From the NCBI GenBank assembly GCA_002794775.1, contig NBAY01000002.1, forward strand, positions 558,001-622,000: 64,000 bases of DNA, in the 5' to 3' direction. Numbering within the stretch: the stretch's first letter is position 1; each line of letters begins with the position of its first letter. The position numbers and the translations under genes were made by a program. Source of the stretch: Porodaedalea pini. Taxonomy: Eukaryota; Basidiomycota; Agaricomycetes; Hymenochaetales; Hymenochaetaceae. Shown here one piece after another: positions 11,578-23,340 of this stretch. A model generated the notes under the pieces. The model searched no databases and was not told the origin of the DNA. It saw only the letters and a list, made by a program, of their open reading frames with translations.

Positions 11578-12720
11578 TACAAGAAAGAAAGACGAAGAGA
11601 CTCGGGCTGCTCTGCAAACCCAAGGGCGGAAGCGCGAAGTAATAAAGGGGACGCAGCCTGCATCGAACAGTTTCACTTCCCACTGTCAATGTTTAAGAGG
11701 GCATCTATTTTGGGCTGACCGTTCATGATGCAGATGCGTTCATGAGAATGAGCCGTAAGGTGAGAACCAGTGACAGTTCATCACAGAACCGGGTCGGGCG
11801 CAAAGTTAGATATGGGCGCGGAGACAACTTTGTAGCGATTATCCACAGCCAAGACACCCGACAGAAAGACAGGCCTAGACAAGTAAGTTTGACAGATAGG
11901 CGTAGGACGGTGGTGATGGTAGCAAGACTCAACAAGCCGCATTGTGATGCTGGACTCTTCCCAAAAAGGCGATGATGGGAACAGAATGGACACACGGTGA
12001 TGTCGGTCGATGTTTTCGCAGCGTACAGGATACGGTTGAACGAATCCAAGACGGGACCGAAGGTTACGACTTTGTCGATATTAATATTTCTGGCGTACCA
12101 ATCATGCAATTGGAGGGTCGCCTGTTTAATTGGCTAGCAACGTTACGAGCACAGTGACTTGAGTCCTGTATAACGAGACTCACGAGACTACACCCTACTG
12201 GTCAACGCCAAGCTGACCATCTTGTGCGGCCGGAGATCCGTTGTAAGCAGCAGATGAGAAACCAAGCCTTCGAACGTGCATAAGAGTCGTAGATTAATGA
12301 TTGTATGGCTTGGTCTTGAAGGAGATATCAAAAGCCTGAGATCTCAATAGATTATCGCTTACAGTTGCTGTGTGCTGCGCGCATCTTGTAGACGTCGTTA
12401 GCAACGTCGATAGAAAACCGAGAGGCTTTACATCCTGGTCTGAAGCGCAACAAACAAGTATAGAATTGTTGCTACTGATTCCCGCAAACGAAGGGACTTA
12501 TTGCATTAATATTGCTTATTTGAGGAAGAAGCTGAAAGAGTTGTAGAGATGGGACGCAGAAAACAAACAAGGGAGCAGATACTGAGAGAGTGATGATGGT
12601 AGCAAGACAAAGGCCACACAGCCATTGATTCAACGTCAACTTTGAACCGAAGACGCGACGCGCCCGTCTCTTATTGTCTCAACGCACTTCAAGCCGTCCT
12701 GAACACTTCGGCGCATCAGG
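11578..12720. other. Divergent intergenic region
   Basis: About 1.1 kb between the divergent membrane-protein gene and Ies1-like copy 1. Frames here (for example minus strand 12109-11723) have no recognisable domain and no family resemblance, so I treat the region as promoter and 5' UTR. A missing first exon of the membrane protein, with its signal peptide, could lie here. Confidence 0.4.
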
Positions 12721-14815
12721 ATGTCCGCCAAAGAGTAAGCTGCTTTTCTTGCTCATGTACTAATGTTTCTAACATTACGAAGGGGTGCGCTGGGCAAGCA
12801 GGCCGCTGGGACGTCACGCCGGGGCGCGCTGAAGCGGCTCGATGGCGAGCCATTAACGCGCCACGACCTGCAATACGACCTCCTCTCATACATCTTCAAC
12901 GACACGAACGCAGTGTTCACCGACCCATTCAGCGACTCGCTAGACAAGAAGGTAACCTTCCGAGACCTCTATGTCTCCGCTATCGCGCACGCGCCGAAGA
13001 CCGCGCGTTCTGTACGCGAGAAGTTCACTGAGTCTCCAGTGTTTTCGACGGACTTTGCGATGTTATCGCTCTTGGCGAACGTCGGGCGAGTGAACACTTC
13101 GATGGCGTGTGAGTCTTGCGCAGCCAGCTTCATCCTTCGACTTCTCGCTGATGGTCCGTTTTCGACTTTTCGTAACTATGCGTGCTGATGCCCACGGCCC
13201 GCCACTGTCTCGCCCAATTCTGCCCATCCACTGCAGTCTTTCCCGAGACGCGCACTGCATTAAGGACGTACCACCCCGCGCCGGCGCTGCAGCGGAGCGA
13301 CGGCAATCTGACAGACGCGCCTCGCATCAGGAACGCGCTCAAGTCGTGCATCCTCCCCAGCGAGTCTAAACACGTCCCGAACTCACCTTTCAGTATTCTC
13401 GCCCAAAGAGTGCGTTATTTGCATATATACACTGCTTATCGCGTCACCATCCCGCACATCGCGTGAACGAACTAACTCCTAATGTTAGGAAGCAGGCCCT
13501 ATCCCTACGACCAGCGTCGTCAACCTGCTTTTTGTACTAACACAACACACCGCTGTCCGTACGCCCTAGCATCTATTGCATGCGCTCCACGCTCACCAAT
13601 GCCTCTTATAGAGCATTGGAAACGCCCACTTTGCCGACGACACTGGCCTCGAATTCACTGATCTCTTCCAACCCGTGCCCGTCCCGTCCGCCGAACGCGG
13701 GCGCGCCTTCCTGTGGGTCGTCTACCACTATCTCGAATCCACCACCACCCCGAATCCTTTCGCAGACCCCGCATCCACTGGTCCCGAGCACGAAGGTGAC
13801 GGTGACGGCGAGCCTCAGAACCAGAACCCGAACCCGAACGTGGCGCCGCGCATGCACCGTGTGGACCCGAGCGCGCTCGCCGGGGAGAACGTCGATACGC
13901 AGCACGAGAAGGAGTGGGGCGAGAAGATGTCTGAGCATCGGAGGAACTTCCTTGCTGCCGATCGTGAGCGGCAGGAGGCCGTCTTGGCTGCGCGCGACGA
14001 GGCGGGCCCGTCGGAAAGGGGCACGAGTGGGACGCCTGTGCCGACAGCGTCGAAGCCTATCAAGCCGAAGGGGAAGCCCGGACGCAAGGCACTAGACAAC
14101 CCAATCGTTAGAGGTGGCTTTCTTAGCTTTCTCACTTTTGTCTTCATTCGTCTCCTTAGCTCATCCCTCTCAGGTCCATCAGACGCATACCTAAAGGTCA
14201 CTACCAAAGGACAAGAGAATCTCTCGAACAAATCGTCGCTCCAGCTTCAGCCTGACGGCGCACTCTCGCTCGCACCGACGGCCGGTGCAGTCTACCAACA
14301 CGTCCAGGCTGCGCCCGCGTCGGTCTCTGTCCCTACAACGACAGTGGCGGGCACTGGACGCGGACGCGGACGGAAGCTGAAGCGCGGGCAGGCCCCGCAG
14401 ATGCAGACGGAGCCTTACGAGTTCGTATATGGGCCGCCCTCGCCCGAACGGACGATGTTGCAGCGTAAGCCCGTCGCATATTCTGATATTTGAAGTATGG
14501 GAACGAGAATCTAAGACCTTCCACAGAGGCCTGGCACCTCATCAGTACGAAAGACGTCCTCTATGACTCAGACGATGAAGTAGGCGACGAGCACGTCCGT
14601 CTAGACTACTGTGCGTCTTCCTTTCCTTTATTATTTCTCCCGCCGTTTTCTAGACAAGTATTGAACTTGTACCATGAACAGCACGTCGTCTACAAACGCT
14701 GAACCGCCTACGCGGCAAATCGCCGACACCCGAGCCGGAGCCGGAGCCAGGGCGCGGGACAGAGCCAGAGTACCAGCTCCCACCAACTGTGATGGATGTT
14801 GATGATAGGTGGTAA
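12721..14815 (+). CDS. IES1: Ies1-like INO80 complex subunit, copy 1
   Basis: Eight exons can be joined in phase: 12721-12734, 12783-13108, 13237-13409, 13489-13554, 13612-14113, 14174-14464, 14527-14610 and 14682-14815, giving 529 residues. Blocks match fungal 'Ino eighty subunit 1' proteins: LKRLDGEPLTRHDLQYDLL, FTDPF, LLANVGRVNTSMAFFPETR, ALRTYHPAPALQ, DAPRIRNALK, PTTSVVNLLFVLT, ERGRAFLWVVYHYLE, NPFADP, ENVDTQHEKEWGEKM, and near the end HVRLDY plus RRLQTLNRLRGKSPTPEP. The donor after exon 4 (GTCCGT) is weak but fits phase. Ies1 belongs to the INO80 nucleosome remodeller and acts in the nucleus; its exact biochemical role is not well known. A divergent second copy lies at 41.0-42.9 kb. The protein is Pro/Gly-rich in the linkers and has an acidic DSDDEVGDEH patch. 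Confidence 0.85.
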
Positions 14816-15562
14816 TTCTCATGTGCTTAGCATCACATTTTTATTGTCGTCATAAGCTATATTATCTCTTGATACAAACGCTATTCTTCTGTCGCCTTTT
14901 CTCTCATCTTTAGTTACCACCATCCACATTCTTACACTAATTTTCTTGGACATTGCCCATCACGCACATTTCACAGAATGATCGAGCAAAGAAGTAATTT
15001 ATTCCTTTGCAATATAGTAACAATAATTCCAAGAAAATTCTGGCAAAGAGGAGTAAAAACGAACAAGGAAAAGAAAATGAAATAGAATGAAGAAAGGCAA
15101 CAAGGAAGAGGCAACAAGCACAAGAGGTTACCAAATGAGAAGAGTTCCACGATACAGGATAAAGAAAATGGGTAACACACTTTAAGAAATATACATGAAT
15201 TACGATCAAGAGGTAAAAGATCGCGATCACTGGTAGACGGTGGACTAGATATGTCTGTAGGAGGACGGTCTAAAGAATTGGCGAAGTGTGAAGGAGACAG
15301 CGAGTGCAACAAAAAGACTGGGACATCCAGTCGGTGGTATCATGGACAAACTATGTAAACAACAGCGAGCATACACTCAGATCTGATCCGAAAAGACAGC
15401 AAGAGGGCACGTGAAAGACAGTGATGACAGAAAGGACAGGAGGAAGAAACGAGGGAAGTCCAAGATTGAGGATATGAGAGCGCCGGGGATCCAATATATA
15501 TTTTCTCTAAGCGACAGTCCGCTTTGCACTGACGGAGGCAGGCTTTTAGCGACCGAATATAA
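14816..15562. other. Convergent intergenic region
   Basis: About 0.75 kb between the converging Ies1-like gene and the hydrolase gene. It is AT-rich with A-rich tracts at 14990-15110. It probably holds both 3' UTRs. The open frames on either strand are low-complexity and show no domain. Confidence 0.45.
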
Positions 15563-18500
15563 TCAAAACGTCTTGAACGGGTCTGCGTCAAGGTCAAAGC
15601 CGCTCGGCGTCATAGGTTCGGATCGAGACGAGTGCTCACGTCGTCGCGAACCGTCGACGGCAGCCGTCCACGCGCTGTGCACCTCTTCAAGCACGTCCAC
15701 AACGACGTTCGTGCGGTACATCAAGCCGTGGTCTGCGCCCTTCACGACCGTGACACGGCAGCGCTCCGAGCCCATCGCGCCCTCCATCCACTTCACCGCG
15801 TCCGCCGCGATCCGCTCATCACGATCGCCATACCAAACGCGTATATGGTGCGGGTACCGTGCGTACGAGAAGCCCCACGGCCGCTGCTCGTGGTTCAGGA
15901 TCTGCAGGAGGTCTGGATGTGTCCCTCGCGCACTTTCGGCATGCGACGCTGCAATAAGAGCGTTTCCCATGGCGACCTGGAAAGACTCGCCACCCTCTTT
16001 CTTCGGGGGCGTTGAGCTCGAGCGTGGTGTACTTGAATGGCTAGAATACGTTTGCGGTGTATTCGGGAACGAAGGTCGAGGTAAGAGAGAGTATGACGCA
16101 GAGGTTGTGGTTGTGGTGAAGGAGATCGAACGCCGCCCGCCCGCCCTCGGGCCATACGCGGGACGATTGATCACAGTGGGTGTCGGCGTCAAAGTGTACT
16201 TCGTATCAACCGAGTCAGCGGAGTATGCCGATACGCGCGGAAGCGAGCTCTTCGTGTCGAGCTCAAGGCGCGGACGAGCAGGCTGAGACGACGTCTCACT
16301 CGTGTTGGACCCGTTGGTCAAGCCGAATTCGCCCAATTCAAGCTCTAGCGACGTCTCGAAATCCTGTTCGGGGAGCACAGGGCTTTTCTCCGCCGTCTTG
16401 GGGCGCGTCGGTGCTGTGGACGACGTCGAAGGTCTATTGCGAAGCGAGCTAATCGACCTGAGCGACTTCAATTTACGCTTCGGCTGCGGTGTCGACTGAA
16501 TCTGCGCATGCTGCTGCGGACCGAGTTGTGCCTCAATAGGTGGCAGAGGCGGAACCGGCCCTGAGTTATTATTCGGAAGACCCTTCCAGATACGTAGAAA
16601 GCCTTTCGATGACTTTTTCTTGGTGACTGACCCTGCACCTTGCTCAGGATATTGTGTAGACATCGTGTGCCCATCTGCAGAGGCCGCTCCCGACCGTCGT
16701 CGCTCAAAGGTCGTATGGCTGTCGAACCGCCCACCAAAGTCCTCAAGGTCATCGTAGTCGCTAAATGTGTTCCCACTCGAGACACTCGGCCGCGACGTTG
16801 CAGGCCGTCGTGTCACGTACGGAAACGATTTCAGCGACGTCTTGTTCTTCCTGCCCTTCGCACTCGCATATGAGGAAAAGTCCGCCGTCTCGTCACGCTC
16901 AGGCTCGAATGACTGGTTCTGTGAACGTGCGCGTACAAAATGCCCAGAAGAATCGATGTTGTATGTCGTGGATGAGACAGGCGCCTGGGCGTTGTACCCG
17001 ATACCCTCGTACGTGATCTTCGGCGGCTTACCGATCATCCACGCCTGGATTTTCCACTCCGCAGCCTGCGCAGTCTTCAACAGTCCGTTCGGCACGTATT
17101 TGAGCCAGCGGTATCCGCCTGCAACAAAGTATTAAGATTTTCAATTATGACCTTTCATGTATGCACTGACCTCCAGCTCCACCACCGACCCAAGGCGCGA
17201 GAAGGCAGATATCACCGATAATCCGCTCAGGGTACTTGCTCGCAAACGATAGAGCATATGGGGCACCTGCAGAATGAGCCATGATACCACACCGACCGAC
17301 GTTCAAACGGTCAAGCACTTCATCCACCACAGTCGACCACTCCGGCACTCCTCGACTTGCAGACGATGATGGGACATCTGTGCGACCTAGTCCCCATCTT
17401 CACATAGTAACATAAAATGTCAGAAAAAAGTAGCAAAACTGACCGAGCCATTTGAAATGGGGAGAAAAAAAAAAGACGAACCGGTCAATCGTGATAAGCC
17501 TCAACCCCAAGCATTCCGCCATCTCGTCATACAAGCCCATAACATAGCGAACGCAGCCAAGACCCAGAAATACAACAAGTGGAAAGCCCGTCGGTGAGCC
17601 GAGGTCAGATAGACTGACGGTAAGCGGACGCTCGGATGACGCGTGGGGGCGCCGCGTAAGCTTCAGCAGCGTCGTGATCCGTGCGGAGCGCAGGTAATTC
17701 GCGATCGCGTCCTTCTGGCTGCTCTGCTGTGGACGCTTCAGCCTACCATTCTGCTGCATCGAACGAAAGTTCAATGGCAGCTCTGGGTCTGACATGAGCG
17801 CAGGTGAACTCGGAGCCGCTCCAGAGCCGTTCGATGTTGAAGCGGAGGCAGACGCAGCTCCAGACCGAATCGACTGATCGCAACCACCCGCTGAGCGTGT
17901 AGTTTTGTAACTGTAGTAACTGTACTGCGAGTTTGATCCGTCATCCTGCGAAAACGACGCATTGGACGTCGCGGCAGAGCTCGTTGCCGACAATGCTGGT
18001 GCATGGGCTTTATGCACTCGTAGCGACTGCTGAACCTCAGCCGCAACACTGTCTATGGAAGACCGCGCGACCAAAGCTGCCTCCTCCGAAGGTGTGAGCG
18101 GCTCCGGTTCTGAGTCTGACAAGGACGATTCCAGTCGTCCATCACGGCCAACTGTACTTGTCGTACGCGACCTGGGCCCAGTTGCAGGACGCGACTTGGG
18201 TTGTTTCTCCGGTTGAGTGTTTCTACGTATGATCTCAGAAATAGAGGGCACGACCGATTTCGTCTTCGAGTACGGCTGGTGGGATGGAACAATTGAGTGC
18301 TTGCGGATGATCTCATCAATAGAAGGAGGCGGGGCAAGAGCTGGTTCGTGTTCAGTTGATGTTGATGCGTTAGACGGGCGATGGTATCCACGGTCTGACA
18401 TATCAGCAAGAATGGTACTGGAGGAAGCAGAACGGCCGTCCTCGCAACGCTTCTTTGCGTTTAAGCGCGAGGTCCCTCCCAACATAGTCGATCGATCGCG

Positions 18501-19706
18501 CAACTCATCGTCCTCCTCATCCTGAGCATTTTCCGAGCTCATCGACCTCTTTCGTTGAGGATGGCTGCGACCTAGGACGATACCAGGCGGAGGTGGCGGT
18601 AGCGGCGGCGCATATAGCGGGTGATGATTGTGCACAGACCGCTTACTAGCAGGTGATTGCAGGCGTTTAAAGAGCTCGTCATCATCCGAGCCATCCATCC
18701 CATCTACAAGTGCATCCATCGCTTCAACGCCTGAAATCGGCGCAGCGACGACGACGTGGATCGGATCGAACGGGCTACGCGAGTTCGCCTCTATCGGAGT
18801 CTGCGGAGGCGTCGGTGTCTCTCCTTGCGTCTGCGAGCTCGAATACGTCGAATACGAGAAACGAAGCGCGGGCACGTCGTCACGGTAAGCGCCGTACGGG
18901 TGCGTAGTGGTCTTCGGCGCGGTGAGCGTGCGAGAGCAGGTACTTGAGCTTGGCTTCGGGTATGCATGTACAGACAAGGAAGTATCCTCACGCGGGCGTT
19001 GCGTGCTATGAGTCGTACGAATGGCCGGAAATGCAACGCCCTCTTCTTGTCTTCGATCCTGTTCAAAGCCTCCGTCGCTCACTGACCCATTGCGTTCTTT
19101 GCCCTTCTTCAAACCGCTCAAGGTCGCTATTGAATTAGAAGAGCTTCCACCTGCACCGACGCTCAAGCTCTTACGAATAGCCGTGCGTCCAAAAGTCTCG
19201 AATGTGTCGTTTTCCTCTTCATTGTTGCCATCCTGTGTGCGAGTACGCGTAGCCACGCCAACAGACGTTGCAGGCAACGCTTGTTGCCTCTCCCTTCCCC
19301 CGCTCCCTCCTCCCTCTTTCTCCTGTTCTTCCTCCTTCCCCTTCTCTCTCCTTCGTTGTGTGCCGCGCTCGGGATAGTAATCAAAATAGCTCTGGCGATG
19401 CAAGCGGCGCTTCGCTGCGAGGTACGTCTCTTCAAAACGCGCGTTGGAGCTCGGCGGCGAGGGCGGTCTATTGTCCTGCAAGGCCGAGGCACTTGTACTA
19501 CCTGTAAGACCACCGAATGACGACGGGGATGTGCTAGACGAATGTTCGCTCATCGGGGAGACGGGCGGCTTCCTGCGCTCCCTGCGCGGATCTCGTGGCG
19601 CGCTTGGCCCACCGAGAGCCGCCGACGACGAGGAAGGGCGTATGTTGCCTTGCGAGACCGACATTCTGAGAGTGTGCGTGCTCGTCCGGGACGACGGGGT
19701 AGCCAT
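15563..19706 (-). CDS. Alpha/beta-hydrolase fold protein with long disordered regions
   Basis: Three exons join in phase: 19706-17482, 17397-17171 and 17118-15563, giving 1335 residues. The first ~620 residues are Ser/Pro/Arg-rich and disordered, with a motif repeated as SIDEIIRKHSIVPS and SISEIIRRNT. The hydrolase core follows: LVVFLGLGCVRYVMGLYDEMA, LITIDRWGLGRTD, then the nucleophile elbow MAHSAGAPYALSFA with Ser near residue 784 and SKYPERIIGDICLLAPW. After about 880 comes another ~300 residues of disordered sequence. The core then resumes at FQVAMGNALIAASHAES, with a likely acid at VWYGDRDERI (~1249-1251) and the catalytic His at GADHGLMY (~1281). The triad looks complete, so hydrolase activity is plausible; the substrate is unknown. 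It shares a 393-bp divergent upstream region with TIM8. Confidence 0.85.
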
Positions 19707-20099
19707 AGTCGCCGTAAAAGATACTTTAGTTGAGAAATGTGTGGGAGAGTGGGACTTTCAAGACTGTGTGTCGCGTTCAATAAGAATCCGAATATGAATG
19801 TTATGCGGGTGATAAGGAGGGAATAAAATACGAGGCAAAGAGCGGGCTATAGCAGTAGGTATAGACTGGGTCCGTCAAGGACGAGCGCGGCAGACGGTTT
19901 TGGCGTCGTCGTCGACGGCGACGACAGGGCGGAGATGAGCAACTTGAAGAGATACGGAGGGAATTCTGTTCTCACATCCATATTAGGATGTGTCCGCACT
20001 GTCGATCACTTCAGCTTGGTCACACTCGGCTTGTCTTTTTACAGCACGACCATCGCGTCTTCGACGTCCACTATCCACGAACGCAACACCTTGCTCACG
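19707..20099. promoter_or_regulatory. Shared divergent promoter, hydrolase / TIM8
   Basis: Only 393 bp separate the two start codons, so both core promoters must lie here. I see no confident TATA box. Position alone supports the call. Confidence 0.5.
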
Positions 20100-20496
20100 A
20101 TGGCCGACAAATTTGACGAAGCTACCCAAGTACGTCTGACACAAATCGAACTAACTCTACGTGTCTCATCACTATTCACTGTCCAGAAAGAGATCGCTGC
20201 GTTCATCGAGAAGGAGCAAGCTGGCGCACGCGTCCAAGCTGCGGTACACAACTTCACTTCCACCTGTTGGGACAAGTGCGAACCCTATCATTCATAACAG
20301 TTTGCATATTAACTCGTGTCTATTGTATCCGCTGCTCGCCAGATGCATAACTGGCACGCCGTCAACCCGCTTCTCGCGAGGCGAAGAGTCTTGCCTCTCC
20401 AACTGCGTCGAGCGCTTCCTTGACTCAAGCATCTTCCTCATCAAGTCCCTCGAGCGCCAGCGCGAGGCATATGCAGCATCCCAACCTCACCAATGA
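20100..20496 (+). CDS. TIM8: Mitochondrial small Tim chaperone Tim8
   Basis: Exons 20100-20129, 20187-20275 and 20343-20496 join in phase to a 90-residue protein starting MADKFDEATQ. It carries the twin CX3C motif of small Tim proteins: C-W-D-K-C and C-L-S-N-C, with the first motif split by intron 2. The sequence between (ITGTPSTRFSRGEES) and the following ERFLDSSIFLIKSLERQ match Tim8 (DDP1/TIMM8) rather than Tim9, Tim10 or Tim13. Tim8 pairs with Tim13 in the intermembrane space and escorts Tim23-type inner-membrane precursors. Length is typical for the family. Both introns are 57-67 nt with normal GT-AG ends. Confidence 0.93.
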
Positions 20497-21196
20497 ACGA
20501 AAACAATGCCCATACTCGGAGAGAGGATCCGAGCTAGAAGACTTCTAGCAGCAAGCAGCACGTTTCGCCGCTTCCTCATATCTCTTCGTACCGTTATCAT
20601 ACTCGCGCCACTCATATAGATACCGTGTCTGCACTCTTTTGTTCTTGACTCTAGTTACTAGCCCTGTTAATGGCAATTACCCCGTCGATCTGGCCCAGTA
20701 CGGTCAAATGCACACATGCCACGGCTCCCGGCGTCGAGAGGGTGCCTGCCTCGACCTTCAGAAGATACGTGCCGGTCAAGCTACAGCAAGCAGCATGAAT
20801 AAGCTAAGCGTGCAAAAACGCTCGACTCGTCCTGCGTTCAGCGCATGACTGATTATTCCAGGGTGAAAATCGAGACTACATACAACGCTACAAGTGCAGA
20901 GCGTCGTATATCACGTTGTACACAAAGCAACTGCGCATGATGAGGAACACAACAGAAGCAAGGCAACAGAACAGACAGAACAATAAACGCTACACTACAT
21001 AGAGGGGCTGAAGTGAATATGGGATAGAATGCACAAGTCCGATCCAGTCCATCTCAGTAGACAGATGAGCAGAAAGATGGGGGATACGTATTAGGGAAAG
21101 GAATCCATCCGCCTTCGTGGAATCTAGTCGTTTGTTCAAGACGAATCACAAAAAGGAAAGAAGAGAAAGGGCAGAAGAGAAGGTGCGCATTGTATT
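20497..21196. other. Convergent intergenic region
   Basis: 0.7 kb between the converging TIM8 and acyltransferase genes. It contains no recognisable coding or structured element and probably holds both 3' UTRs. Confidence 0.45.
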
Positions 21197-22853
21197 TCAA
21201 CCTCTGACCTTCCGCCACGCCCACCCGAGCACTGCCGGGCCGAAGAAGCAAAATGCATCGAGCACCTCTCGCGGGTGTCGCAGCTCCAATGGGATCTCCA
21301 GCGCCGGTAGCCCCGACGTGAATACCTTCTTGCCGTCATACTCGCCGCTTGAGGGCGAAGACGTGCCGCCCGACTGATGGAATGCCTCGAGTTTCTCGTC
21401 CTTGAGGCGCCAGAGTCCGCGCAACCACTCGTCGAATGCGACACGCTCGTTCTCGGACACATCTGCCTCTATCGAGGGCGCTGCAGCATACCCGTTCAAG
21501 GCGGATTTCTCTCCAGGTGGATAAGGTGGTGAGCGTGCTGATGCAGCGGCGGTGGACGGAGTCATAGCAGGATTGGTCCCAGTGAGATCGCCAATGGGAA
21601 GGGTGGAAGCAACGTCGAGAAGGCGGAGGTGCATGTGGACAGTTGGCGGAGGCACACGGTCCAGGAAGATTGAGCGTATCGTGTAATATGATTGTCCGTA
21701 TCCCATTGCCGGGATGCCTGCGTGTATTTCATTAATATTAGCGTTATAGATTGAACATATGCACAAGTTCAATGAAAAGGCTGTATGAGCTTACCGGGAT
21801 AAGCTACAGTGATGTCTAGAAGCTTCAAGCTCGGTATACGAGGGGCGAGGGCACGAAGCGCATAATGCAGTCCTGTCGAGCGAGGAAGAAGAATGTGCGC
21901 CACGTCTGGCTGTATCCAGAAACCACAGGTCAGAGATGTTCTGAGAAGGGCAGAATTGGAATGCACTTACGATACCCAATTTATCTGCATACTTCTTGCT
22001 GACGGGACGAGTATTCTCCGAAACAACCGTCCCTTCTGGGTAAATAATGAACGCGAGCGGCGTGTCGTCGAGCTGCGCTTTACGTCCAAGCTTCGCGAGC
22101 CGTGAGACGAGGTAATATTTGTCGGACGCCCATGAGCGAGCGAGGAAAATGAAGCGAAAGACTTGCATCCCCTATTGAATAATATTTATAAGACAAATCC
22201 ACTAAGGGATGATAGAGCGTGAACGTACCCAGCCAAGTACAGGCACCCACTTAAGACTCCGCTTGAGCACTATGAGAACGTCCCGGTGCATGTTCATGAA
22301 GTACGTTAAGCACCAGACATACCACCAGTCCGCATACATCTACTTCAAGAATTAGACACCAGATAGAAAAGATGAAAGTACATGCGTTACAGACCTGGTG
22401 GTTTGCAATGATGACCATCTTCGCGGGGAGACGAAGCTCGACAACTTTTCCCGAGGAATCGCGAATCACAAGCCGCTCAACCTCCTCCGGACTAAAAGCA
22501 CCAACTCCGTCAGTCTCGAAGGTCACGCGTAGTGTCGTCGGCGCGAAGACCTGGCACATAAGCGCTGAACACGCGTCAGCACTCATTTCAATACTTCAAT
22601 CTGAACCAGCTAACGCACTGATGAGTATGCCAAACGCGCTCTTAGTGTATCTCACACCCATTTCATGGAGCGCGCGAGCTCTCTTGCTTGGAATGAGGTA
22701 GAGCGGGACAACGAACACGAGCTGCGTGGTATTGATCATGATGCAGCCGGTGAGGTAGACGACGAGGGCGATTACGCCGTGGATAACCTGGAACCATGTC
22801 TTGCGTGGACGAGCCGCAATGGGGAGCATGTACTGCGGGGTGTGAGGCACCAT
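21197..22853 (-). CDS. PlsC-type lysophospholipid acyltransferase
   Basis: A minus-strand gene of six exons starts at MVPHTPQYMLPIAARP (ATG 22853). Exon 1 has a hydrophobic stretch (VIHGVIALVVYLTGCIMINT, then LVFVVPLYL). The acyltransferase HX4D motif is split by an intron: IIANHQ joins MYADWWYVWCL, giving N-H-Q-M-Y-A-D. A later exon holds the second family motif, FIIYPEGT, followed by NTRPVSKKYADKLGI; PDVAHILLPRSTGLHYALRAL and LLDITVAYPGIPAMGYGQ follow. The C-terminus (EVLDAFCFFGPAVLGWAWRKV) looks membrane-associated. This is the LPLAT/1-acylglycerol-3-phosphate acyltransferase superfamily, the subgroup with a C-terminal extension seen in LCLAT1-like and yeast Cst26-like enzymes. It should acylate a lysophospholipid at the ER; the precise acceptor cannot be told. 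Confidence 0.88.
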
Positions 22854-23340
22854 GGCGGGAGACTGGGAGCGCGAGCTGGCGCTGACTCCTGACGATTGAC
22901 GATGCTCACATCTCCGCGTGCGACCCGTGCCGAAGCACCGACGCGTGGACAGCGGACACTCACGTGATCATGCTTTGGTTAAGCTAGAATTTAGTCGAAA
23001 ATTAGACACCTCTGGACTCTGGAGGACATCCTGAACGTTGAATAGGGAGATTGTCGAAGTCGATGTCGGTGTTGGCGAGAGAAAGCCATTGCCGCTGTTG
23101 ACGGCCGCCGAGCACCTTTAATGGCCTGACAACTTGGGGTTTAGCGCGGTCACACTTCCATTCGTCTCTCACCTCAGCTCCTCCTCAGGGACAACAGGTT
23201 CGCCTCGCTCAGATCTTGAGGTCGGCGCCGAGCGAACATGGCAATGAACAGTGAGCTCGACTGCCATCACCCTTCTTGAGCAGTACGTTCTTAGACACTC
23301 GCTTTTTCTACGTGCTTTTACCAGTAATCATCTTTTAAGC
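22854..23340. promoter_or_regulatory. Divergent region, acyltransferase / F-box C
   Basis: About 0.5 kb between two divergent starts. An open frame continues upstream of 23341 as far as a GTG at 23251 without an ATG, so the F-box C 5' end may include an unrecognised exon here. No clear core promoter motif. Confidence 0.4.

Noticed and set aside
11723..12109. Minus-strand frame of 128 codons upstream of the membrane-protein gene
   Set aside because: No family resemblance and no splice link to the next exon that supplies a signal peptide. Treated as 5' flank.
15411..16286. Plus-strand frame of 291 codons
   Set aside because: Antisense to the last exon of the hydrolase gene, whose frame shows clear catalytic motifs.
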